DNA of 64,000 nucleotides from Arthrobacter sp. CAN_C5 (GTDB lineage: Bacteria > Actinomycetota > Actinomycetes > Actinomycetales > Micrococcaceae). Location of the stretch: positions 1,736,001-1,800,000 of the forward strand of contig NZ_JAGGMZ010000001.1 of assembly GCF_017875735.1 (NCBI RefSeq). Reading direction: 5' to 3'. Shown piece after piece: positions 57,542 through 64,000 of the stretch (its first letter is position 1; every line of letters begins with the position of its first letter). Under the pieces are notes generated by a model. The model was not told where the DNA came from. It worked only from the letters and a program-made list of their open reading frames with translations, and ran no database searches. The translations under genes and the position numbers were made by a program.

Positions 57542-57579
57542 CTTAGCGTGAATTTCCGTACCGATCCTCCTCAGACCCC
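57542..57579 (-). repeat. Right 38-bp terminal inverted repeat of the Tn3-family element
   Basis: Begins CTTAGCGTGAATTTCCG and ends CAGACCCC, the inverted counterpart of 21906-21943 with 2 mismatches. The next five bases are AAACC, identical to those before the left end. Confidence 0.95.
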
Positions 57580-57615
57580 AAACCTCAACGCGATCCAAAG
57601 TCGGCTGAACCCAGC

Positions 57616-58335
57616 CTAGGACTCGGGGATGACCCATTCCCAAGCGTCTTCGCCAAGATAAGACAAAACCAGCGTTCCCTCGAGGGCGGGCGCATCGAGG
57701 AGAACCGTTCCGGAAGCTGTCTCTCCGGGTCCGATTGACTGCGGCAGGATGGTTGTTTCGGGTAGGCACCCGTAAGAGTTTCCGTACAACATGCCGTTGA
57801 ACGTGGTCCCGTCTGCCTGAATGAGCTTCCAGGTACCCGCATCGGCGTAGAAGCTGCCACTGAACTCATCTTTCAGCTCAGGTTGGGTAACGACGTCCAT
57901 TTGAACAGCCAAGTAGTGACCGTTGGCTGGCGGTTGAGCGTACTCCTCGGTGCATTCCGCGGGGGCGATCGAAGTGACGGTGAAGTCGATGACGTTCGTG
58001 CTGCGATCTTCGGTATTGAAGATGCCTGCAGGTTCACCAATGTCTTTGACCAGGTTCCCGCGGACGCTTGTCTCGGCCTCCTCGGCCTCCTCGGCCTCCT
58101 CGGCCTCCTCGGCCTCCTCGGCCTCCTCGGCCTCCGCAGGCGTCGATGTCACAGAAGGCGCGAGCGATGATGTCGCGGACGGTGTCGCCACAAGCTCCGA
58201 TGGCGGAGTCGAATCGACCGGCGAGGTCGAGCTTACAGCTGCTGTCTCCGGCGTCTCTGCTGTATCGGACTCCGCGGTCGAACAGCCGGTGAGCGCAAGT
58301 AGTCCGACTGCGTAGATTGCCAAGTTAATTTTCAT
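57616..58335 (-). CDS. Lipoprotein with Glu/Ala repeat, conserved actinobacterial type
   Basis: 239 residues from ATG 58335 (MKINLAIYAVGLLALTGCST), chosen because it gives a proper lipoprotein signal with lipobox LTGC; an earlier ATG adds an unlikely leader. A Ser/Thr/Pro-rich linker and a (Glu-Glu-Ala) run from seven 9-bp repeats follow. The C-terminal domain resembles DUF4352-like surface domains: VIDFTVTSIAPAECTEEYAQ, NGHYLAVQMDVVTQPEL, YGCLPETTILPQSIGPGET. Anchored outside the membrane; function unknown. Its stop is 36 bp from the transposon end. Confidence 0.82.
   Translation of the reverse strand: MKINLAIYAVGLLALTGCSTAESDTAETPETAAVSSTSPVDSTPPSELVATPSATSSLAPSVTSTPAEAEEAEEAEEAEEAEEAEEAETSVRGNLVKDIGEPAGIFNTEDRSTNVIDFTVTSIAPAECTEEYAQPPANGHYLAVQMDVVTQPELKDEFSGSFYADAGTWKLIQADGTTFNGMLYGNSYGCLPETTILPQSIGPGETASGTVLLDAPALEGTLVLSYLGEDAWEWVIPES
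58072..58134. repeat. Perfect tandem repeat, 9 bp x 7
   Basis: CTCGGCCTC repeated seven times without error, inside the lipoprotein gene. The unit is a multiple of three, so copy-number change alters only the length of the Glu/Ala linker. Confidence 0.95.
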
Positions 58336-58423
58336 TGCAAGATCCTTCTGAAGAGAGTGCTGTTGGGAGGAAGCGGTTGGAAGCGGCCCCCATGCCGCTT
58401 CCAACCGCAGACTGTGGGTTTGC

Positions 58424-58705
58424 TCAGTACGTGGGAAGACTCAGCAGATTGTTGGTCTCCCGTCCGTCGCTGACAGTGGCGATGTACTTGATTCCGAGTC
58501 CGCTGGTCCTCACCACCACCGGGGCCTCGGCGCCGTTGGTGTTACGGCTGCAAAAGGTCTCCGTACCGGACGCGATTTGCTGCACGATCTTTGCTCTGGA
58601 TGATTCGGACAATGGACCGGTAGGGGTATCCGAATGATTCACGCGGGAGATATGTTCGCTCCGTGTCCCCGGGCTATCAAGGTGAATCTGGCGTATGTAC
58701 TTCAT
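58424..58705 (-). CDS. DUF3892 protein
   Basis: 93 residues from ATG 58705 (AAAGGA upstream), not the longer frame. Pattern of the DUF3892 family: MKYIRQIHLDSPGTRSEHIS, VNHSDTPTGPLSESSRAKIV, and the C-terminal LGIKYIATVSDGRETNNLLS. The family is small, widespread and uncharacterised. It is divergent from the type I restriction operon. Confidence 0.82.
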   Translation of the reverse strand: MKYIRQIHLDSPGTRSEHISRVNHSDTPTGPLSESSRAKIVQQIASGTETFCSRNTNGAEAPVVVRTSGLGIKYIATVSDGRETNNLLSLPTY

Positions 58706-58880
58706 GATGATCCTTTGATCGGTGGTTGTAGAGCTCGTCGAATGAACGCTAGGGTCCGCAACAACGTTGTCTCTGTGTTTCAAGCGATAACCCCCTTTAT
58801 CAAGTGCTGACGGGCCTGCGTTGAGTAAGCAGGTAGGGTCAGGTCCTAGGACCCCGGATTGAAGAGGAGGCATGCCGAGT

Positions 58881-60932
58881 ATGACCACAGCCGATATGTC
58901 CCTTGCCGACGTAGCCCGGCTGGCCCAGGTTGCGCGTCCGGTGGTCTCCATGTGGCGCCGCCGCTATCGAGACGCCGATCTCCCTTTTCCAGCGCCGACC
59001 AACAGCTCATCAAGCCAACCGGCATTCGACGCCTCGGAGATTGGCCGATGGCTCCACGACACGGGTCGTGGCAACAACCCCTCCGCTCATCTCGACGCCG
59101 ACGCATTTCGCTCGGGCATATCAGCCGACCAGTCAGAGACTGACGCGTTGACGGCCCTCTTGTGCCTGATGGTTCTCAGCGGTGAGCGACTCAACGGACT
59201 GTCCAACGTCGAGCTGCTGGATCTGGCTGACGACCACGATCCGCACAACCAAAGCCTCTATCGCGAAATGGAAGCGGCAGGCGACCAGCTTGCCTTCCTC
59301 GCGGCGACGGCCGAGGCACTGGCGGACGCTGCCTACAGCCCGGCGGCAGCATTCGACCTGCTGCTCACGTCCGAGCGGCGGCTCGGACTGCAAAGTGAGG
59401 AAATTCACCAAGATGCCGTCAGCCTGGTTTCTGCCGCGGTAGCCGCGCTGCTCAGCCCGCGAGACGGTCCAAGGTTGGTCGTGGATCACTCCCCGGGAAA
59501 CAGCGACATTCTGCTGCGGCTGAATGAAGGCGACGGACCCGTTCGGTGTGCCCTCGCCTGGAAGGGAAGCGACTCAGCAGCATCTCGGCGTGGTTTGCGT
59601 CGTCTGTACACTCACGGCCTCGTGCTTGAGACAACGGACGACGCCGACGGCCTGTTTGGCGTGCAAACTTCGGGACTTCATCTGGCGCAGTTCCCTCACG
59701 CGGAGCACCAGGACCCGGACGACGTCGCGGTCCTGAATACCATCGATACGATCTGTCTGCAGCTCACCAATGATGAACGCGCCATTGTGTTCGGTCCCGC
59801 GAGTGCGCTCTGTGATCCGTTGAGTGTGGACGGGCCGGCGGGGGAGGGGGACGCTATCCGGTCAGCCATTTTGCGTACGGGTCGGTTGCGCGCCGTCGTC
59901 CGCTTGCCTCAAGGTTTGCTGAAGTCGAAACCGCGCCGGGCAATGGCTCTGTGGGTACTCGGGCCCGCGCACGCCGAGGTGGCCTTGGCTGATCGGTGGA
60001 CGATGGTGTCCGACCTCTCCGGATCGAGACTGTCCACGACTGATATCGATGATCTGGTCAGCGATCTTGCCGCTGCCATGGGGAATCGGCGATCGGTGGA
60101 GAGCCATGCGTTTCGGTTTGCGCGACTCGTGAAGACGTCGTCGATGCTCGCGGCACGCGGTTCGCTGGTCAGGGCTCGGCCACTTCCACGCAACAGGATC
60201 GCTCAGCCAGCGGACGCGGTGCTAGCCATCGAGCAACTCCTGTCATCACTCGAACTTCCGGAGACCGCTCGGAGTCTGGATGTGTCGGTGAGTCCAACGC
60301 CGAACCCGGAAAGCCCGGTCGAGAGGGTTCTCGGAGATCTGGCCGCCGCCGGAGTGGTGGCCTACCTCCCCGGAAACCGGATCGAAGTAGCTGACCTTTT
60401 GGAGAGAGAACCCGCCGCGCCCGGCACCATCAGGGTGTTCACCGTAGGGTCTCTGCTCGACGCCGGTCCGCTAGCGACAATGGATCGGTTCAGGTTCGCT
60501 ACACAATACCCGGCGGGCCGACTCACCGAGCCGGGCGACGTCGTCTTCTGCACCGGACCGAAGCCGTGGGCAATCGTCGACTGTGAGGGCGCGGCCGCTG
60601 TTGCATATCCAGCCCGCATCCTCCGGATTGTTGACGGGGGACAACCCGGTCGAGGTCAGCCGGGACTGGTAGCCAGACTGCTCGCTGAAGACATCAACAG
60701 CCAGGCGTCGACAGCGCGGCGGTGGAGGTCGTGGACAGTGCGCGCGGTCGACGTCGACCAGCGAGATCTTCTCAGCCGCACTCTCGACGCCGTCGAGCAG
60801 GAGCGGCTCGCCGCGCTGGAACGCGTCAACCAACTCACTCAACTCGCTACGCTGATCATGGACGGCGTAGCGAGCAACACCGTGACCCTCGGCGAACACA
60901 CACCCGCCGCCCCGATGGAAGGAACACCCTAG
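58881..60932 (+). CDS. Methylase-like accessory protein opening a type I RM operon
   Basis: 683 residues from ATG 58881, chosen because GAGGAGG is 10 nt upstream; ATG 58872 is too close. Domains: HTH at the N-terminus (SLADVARLAQVARPVVSMWR), then an adapter part (FDASEIGRWLHDTGRGNNPS), a middle region resembling an N6-adenine methylase without its catalytic motifs (VFGPASALCDPLSV; SAILRTGRLRAVVRLPQGLL; RAMALWVLGPA), and a C-terminal part like half of an HsdS recognition domain (AGRLTEPGDVVFCTGPKPWA). No NPPF or FxGxG motif is visible, so no methyl transfer is expected. Its stop overlaps the hsdM start. Confidence 0.72.
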   Translation: MTTADMSLADVARLAQVARPVVSMWRRRYRDADLPFPAPTNSSSSQPAFDASEIGRWLHDTGRGNNPSAHLDADAFRSGISADQSETDALTALLCLMVLSGERLNGLSNVELLDLADDHDPHNQSLYREMEAAGDQLAFLAATAEALADAAYSPAAAFDLLLTSERRLGLQSEEIHQDAVSLVSAAVAALLSPRDGPRLVVDHSPGNSDILLRLNEGDGPVRCALAWKGSDSAASRRGLRRLYTHGLVLETTDDADGLFGVQTSGLHLAQFPHAEHQDPDDVAVLNTIDTICLQLTNDERAIVFGPASALCDPLSVDGPAGEGDAIRSAILRTGRLRAVVRLPQGLLKSKPRRAMALWVLGPAHAEVALADRWTMVSDLSGSRLSTTDIDDLVSDLAAAMGNRRSVESHAFRFARLVKTSSMLAARGSLVRARPLPRNRIAQPADAVLAIEQLLSSLELPETARSLDVSVSPTPNPESPVERVLGDLAAAGVVAYLPGNRIEVADLLEREPAAPGTIRVFTVGSLLDAGPLATMDRFRFATQYPAGRLTEPGDVVFCTGPKPWAIVDCEGAAAVAYPARILRIVDGGQPGRGQPGLVARLLAEDINSQASTARRWRSWTVRAVDVDQRDLLSRTLDAVEQERLAALERVNQLTQLATLIMDGVASNTVTLGEHTPAAPMEGTP

Positions 60933-62539
60933 TGCCCCCGAAAGTGAAGGTGGATGCCCTGCCGTCCACCATGAAGGAACTCAAGGACACCCTGTGGAAG
61001 GCCGCGGACAAGCTGCGCGGCTCCATGGACGCGTCCCAGTACAAGGATGTAATCCTGGGGCTGGTGTTCCTGAAGTACGTATCGGACGCGTTCGATGAAC
61101 GCCGGGAGCGGATCCGGGCCGAACTCGGGGCCGACGGATTCGGTGAGCACCAGATTACTCAGATGATCGACGACGTCGACGAGTACACCGGGCGGGGGGT
61201 GTTCTGGGTGCCGACGCAGGCACGCTGGACCTACCTCGCACAGAACGCCAAGGGCACGCAGGCAGTGGACGGCGAGGCGGCCAAGACCATCGGCGAGCTG
61301 ATCGATGACGCGATGGACGCCGTCATGGGCGCCAATCCGTCGCTCGCGGCAACGCTGCCGCGGATCTTCAACCGGGACAACATTGACCAGCGCCGTCTCG
61401 GTGAACTGCTGGACCTCTTCAACTCCGCGCGGTTCACCGGACAGGGCGCTAAGAAGGCCCGCGACCTGCTCGGTGAGGTCTACGAGTACTTTCTGGAGAA
61501 GTTCGCCAAGGCCGAGGGCAAGCGGGGAGGCGAGTTCTACACGCCGGCCGACGTCGTCCGCGTGCTCGTTGAGGTGCTGGAACCCGATCACGGCCGCGTC
61601 TATGACCCGTGCTGTGGGTCGGGCGGCATGTTTGTGCAGACGGAGAAGTTCCTTGAGTCGCACAACAAGGAGGGGTCGAGCATCTCCGTCTACGGGCAGG
61701 AGTTGAACGAGCGCACCTGGCGGATGGCGAAGATGAACCTCGCCATCCACGGGCTGAACGGGAACCTGGCCAGCCGCTGGGGCGACACGTTCGCGCGCGA
61801 CCAGCACCCGGAGTTGGAAGCCGACTTCATCATGGCCAACCCGCCCTTCAACATCAAGGACTGGGCGCGCTCCGAAAGCGACCCCCGCTGGAAGTATGGT
61901 GTCCCGCCCGTAGGCAACGCCAACTACGCATGGATCCAGCACATCATCTCCAAGCTCGCCCCGGGCGGCAGCGCCGGTGTGGTGATGGCGAACGGTTCCA
62001 TGTCGTCGAATTCCGGCGGCGAGGGTGACATCCGTGCGCAACTGGTGGAGGCCGACCTGGTTTCCTGCATGGTCGCCCTCCCCACTCAGCTGTTCCGCAG
62101 CACCGGCATCCCGGTGTGCCTGTGGTTCTTCGCTAAGGACAAATCGGCAGGCGCCGTCGACCGGTCCGGTGAGGTGCTCTTCATTGACGCGCGGAACCTG
62201 GGTTACATGGTGGACCGGGCCGAGCGCGCGCTGGCGGACGAGGACATCGCAAAGATCGCCGAGACGTATCACGCGTGGCGCGGGTCAGCGTCGGCTCAGG
62301 GTTCGGGCATCGAGTACGACGACGTCGCGGGGTTCTGCAAGTCAGTCTCGCTGGCGGAGATCAAGGCAGCCGACTACGCGCTGACGCCGGGCCGGTATGT
62401 CGGCGCGGCTGACGTGGAGGACGACGGCGAGCCGATTGAGGAGAAAATCGCCCGGCTGTCGGCCGAGTTGTTTGAGCAGTTCGCTGAGTCGGGGCGGCTG
62501 GCCGCGGTCGTGCGAGAGCAGCTGGGGCGGGTTTCGTGA
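60932..62539 (+). CDS. hsdM: Type I restriction-modification system methylase subunit
   Basis: 535 residues from GTG 60932 (GGAAGGA upstream, TAGTG junction with the previous stop). The HsdM N-terminal domain is LKDTLWKAADKLRGSMDASQ, YKDVILGLVFLKYVSDAFDE. The N6_Mtase domain has the SAM motif VYDPCCGSGGMFVQTEKFLE and the catalytic motif IV in DFIMANPPFNIKDW. Adenine N6 methylation in complex with HsdS. Overlaps hsdS by 4 bp. Confidence 0.96.
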   Translation: MPPKVKVDALPSTMKELKDTLWKAADKLRGSMDASQYKDVILGLVFLKYVSDAFDERRERIRAELGADGFGEHQITQMIDDVDEYTGRGVFWVPTQARWTYLAQNAKGTQAVDGEAAKTIGELIDDAMDAVMGANPSLAATLPRIFNRDNIDQRRLGELLDLFNSARFTGQGAKKARDLLGEVYEYFLEKFAKAEGKRGGEFYTPADVVRVLVEVLEPDHGRVYDPCCGSGGMFVQTEKFLESHNKEGSSISVYGQELNERTWRMAKMNLAIHGLNGNLASRWGDTFARDQHPELEADFIMANPPFNIKDWARSESDPRWKYGVPPVGNANYAWIQHIISKLAPGGSAGVVMANGSMSSNSGGEGDIRAQLVEADLVSCMVALPTQLFRSTGIPVCLWFFAKDKSAGAVDRSGEVLFIDARNLGYMVDRAERALADEDIAKIAETYHAWRGSASAQGSGIEYDDVAGFCKSVSLAEIKAADYALTPGRYVGAADVEDDGEPIEEKIARLSAELFEQFAESGRLAAVVREQLGRVS

Positions 62540-63687
62540 GTGGTTGGCCAGAAATGAGTCTGGGCAGTGCACCGGTGCAGATAATAGACGGCGATCGCGG
62601 CCGGAATTATCCGTCAAGCGGTGACCTGTTGGAAACCGGTCACTGTCTTTTCCTAAGCGCTCGAAACGTAACCAAAAGGGGTTTCGACTTCACCGATCAG
62701 GTTTTCGTCACCCACGAAAAGGATCGGCAGCTTCGGGCGGGCAAATTACAACGGGAAGACGTTGTGCTGACTACCCGTGGCACTGTTGGGAATGTCGCCT
62801 ATTTCGGGGAGACTGTGGTTGAAGATCACATGCGAATCAATTCTGGGATGGTCATTCTTAGGGCAGATGGCAAGCTCATTGACTCCTCATTTCTTTATTC
62901 ATTCATGAGATCCACCAGTTTCACAGATCAGGTGGAGTCGTTGACGTCTGGAAGTGCACAGCCCCAACTTCCAATCCGAGAGCTACGCCAGGTCCTCATT
63001 CCTGTTCCCGATTTTGCGCAGCAGCGAGCAATTGCGGAGATGCTGGGGGCACTTGACGACAAGATCGTCGCCAACGCCAAACTCGCTCGATCGGCTTCTG
63101 ACTTAGCCGAGCTGGAGTTTCGCCGCTTGATGCTTCGATCTCATGAATCTGTCACCTTGGCAGAAGTACTCACTCTCGAGTACGGAAAATCACTACCTGC
63201 AGGCAAGCGAACGAACGGACCGGTGAAGGTCTATGGCAGTGGCGGAATTGTTGGTAAACATACTGAAGCACTGTGTGATGGGCCGGGAGTCGTAGTCGGA
63301 CGCAAGGGCACCGCGGGTGCCGTTCACTGGGCATCGGGGCCTTTCTTCCCGATTGACACGACGTTTTGGGCGAAACCAAGCGCCGAATGGATCAGCCCAA
63401 TCTTCTCGTACTTCCTTTTAAAGTCTCTTCGACTCCACGAAATGAACTCAGACTCAGCTGTTCCCGGCTTAAACAGAAATGAGGCACATGCAATTGCGGT
63501 CCGGCGTCCAGACTCGGACCAGCTTCGCGAATTTACGACGATAGCCATGGAGCTATTCGACGTTACATCACAGATGGACCGAGAGAACGAGATGCTCGCC
63601 ACCACGCGCGATACGCTCCTGCCCCAGCTCATGTCCGGAAAACTGCGGGTCAAAGAAGCCGAAATGCTGGTCGAAGAACTCGTCTAA
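62536..63687 (+). CDS. hsdS: Type I restriction-modification system specificity subunit
   Basis: 383 residues, GTG overlapping the hsdM stop (GTGA). Two target-recognition domains: the first holds LSARNVTKRGFDFTDQVFVT and LQREDVVLTTRGTVGNVAYF, the second VYGSGGIVGKHTEALCDGPG and VVVGRKGTAGAVHWASGPFF. Central and C-terminal conserved helices are FAQQRAIAEMLGALDDKIVA and DTLLPQLMSGKLRVKEAE. The sequence of the recognised bipartite site cannot be predicted. Lower GC than hsdM, as usual for hsdS. Confidence 0.94.
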   Translation: MSGWPEMSLGSAPVQIIDGDRGRNYPSSGDLLETGHCLFLSARNVTKRGFDFTDQVFVTHEKDRQLRAGKLQREDVVLTTRGTVGNVAYFGETVVEDHMRINSGMVILRADGKLIDSSFLYSFMRSTSFTDQVESLTSGSAQPQLPIRELRQVLIPVPDFAQQRAIAEMLGALDDKIVANAKLARSASDLAELEFRRLMLRSHESVTLAEVLTLEYGKSLPAGKRTNGPVKVYGSGGIVGKHTEALCDGPGVVVGRKGTAGAVHWASGPFFPIDTTFWAKPSAEWISPIFSYFLLKSLRLHEMNSDSAVPGLNRNEAHAIAVRRPDSDQLREFTTIAMELFDVTSQMDRENEMLATTRDTLLPQLMSGKLRVKEAEMLVEELV

Positions 63688-63988
63688 GAATGTCGATGCC
63701 GCGGGATAGGTTCGAAACGACTTCGACCTATCAAGTGGAAGGCAGCGGCGATGCCATCCTCAAATGACCGGTCAGGGATGGACACCGCCGACGAGGGAGC
63801 TTCCTTCCGACCAGCTCCAGTAGACACCCGACTTTAAAGGGCTGGCACTCACGCCGGACTAACTTCGCGGGGTTGGCAGGAGCCTCGATCTGGTGGAGGG
63901 CCGCGGTGGGTTCGGTAGCGACTACCGGTCCCACAACGACACGGCGGTTATCGATTGACCTGCCGCACCAAGGGACGAGGGAAGGTCC
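63688..63988. other. Region between hsdS and the next gene, no gene seen
   Basis: 301 bp. A 67-codon minus-strand frame (63731-63934) is not supported by any family or ribosome site. GAGGGAAGG at the right end is the likely ribosome site of the next gene. Confidence 0.5.
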
Positions 63989-64000
63989 GTGAGCATCGCT
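63989..64000 (+). CDS. Start of a further gene, cut by the window edge
   Basis: GTG AGC ATC GCT preceded by GAGGGAAGG 4 nt upstream. Only four codons are visible. Given the operon, the restriction subunit hsdR is a plausible identity, but nothing in the visible codons shows it. Confidence 0.4.

Larger units (their letters stand above)
21906..57579. mobile_element. Tn3-family transposon, 35.7 kb, complete ends and target duplication
   Basis: Both ends carry a 38-bp inverted repeat starting GGGGTCTGAGGAGG and ending CACGCTAAG, facing outward, with only 2 differences. The 5 bp outside each end are identical (AAACC at 21901-21905 and 57580-57584), the duplication length made by Tn3-family transposases. 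A Tn3-family transposase gene lies at the left end and a serine resolvase gene at the right end. The interior holds at least nine insertion sequences, a Tn554-type remnant and assorted cargo. Removing the element and one AAACC leaves an intergenic target between the HNH gene and a lipoprotein gene, both on the minus strand. Some of the length was gained by later IS insertion. Confidence 0.92.

Noticed and set aside
21906-57579. Composite transposon formed by two insertion sequences
   Set aside because: The 38-bp ends are single terminal repeats of the Tn3 form, not paired IS copies, and the flanking 5-bp duplication fits one transposition event.
58072-58134. Repeat array as a possible CRISPR
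   Set aside because: The units are 9 bp, contiguous and without spacers, and lie in a coding frame.
63731-63934. 67-codon minus-strand frame after hsdS
   Set aside because: No ribosome site, no recognisable family, and it would oppose the restriction operon.

Overview
The window is a piece of a high-GC Gram-positive chromosome, most likely an Arthrobacter-like member of the Micrococcales. The evidence is the actinobacterial gene order carA-carB-pyrF-mihF-gmk-rpoZ-coaBC-metK-priA, the actinobacterial integration host factor (mIHF), a PriA without a Walker A motif, frequent GTG/TTG starts and a DUF222/HNH (13E12-type) gene. The species cannot be named from sequence alone.

Layout. (1) 1-10850: conserved housekeeping block on the + strand (pyrimidine and CoA synthesis, GMP kinase, RNA polymerase omega, S-adenosylmethionine synthetase, PriA). 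(2) 10864-15272: minus-strand genes that overlap or nearly abut (aldo/keto reductase, alpha/beta hydrolase, glycosyltransferase, GNAT acetyltransferase), preceded by a SorC-type regulator. The regulator is divergent from the glycerol genes glpD-glpF-glpK (15396-19622), which end in a stem-loop terminator. (3) 20051-21766: DUF222/HNH endonuclease gene. (4) 21906-57579: a 35.7-kb Tn3-family transposon. It has 38-bp terminal inverted repeats differing at 2 positions and a perfect 5-bp target duplication (AAACC) outside both ends. tnpA lies next to the left end and tnpR next to the right end. (5) 57616-64000: chromosome again, with a lipoprotein carrying a 9-bp tandem repeat, a DUF3892 protein, and a type I restriction-modification operon (a methylase-like accessory gene, hsdM, hsdS; a further gene starts at the window edge).

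The transposon interior is a mosaic. Insertion sequences of the ISL3, IS256, IS3 (four copies), IS30, IS110 and IS1380 families are present; one IS30 is nested inside an IS3 with target duplications still readable. Older mobile debris includes a Tn554-type tnpB-tnpC remnant and a second serine recombinase. The cargo is mostly hydrolases and small regulators: a membrane alpha/beta hydrolase coupled to a beta-lactamase-fold serine hydrolase, a TipAS-domain protein, a second serine hydrolase with an operator array, a small HTH protein with a large palindrome at its own start, a cyclase-family protein, a GlxA-type AraC regulator, and an ECF sigma factor with two small partners. A divergent GlxA/alpha-beta-hydrolase cassette occurs three times in different states of decay. 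No classical antibiotic- or metal-resistance gene is recognisable.

The transposition gene itself looks damaged: the tnpA start is lost next to a truncated ISL3 copy and the frame shifts near 23557. The element was therefore probably mobile once and is now fixed unless a transposase acts in trans. The most distinctive features for follow-up are the complete transposon boundaries, the repeated GTCAAC-N4-GTTGAC operators with their candidate HTH regulator, and the methylase-like gene opening the type I operon.
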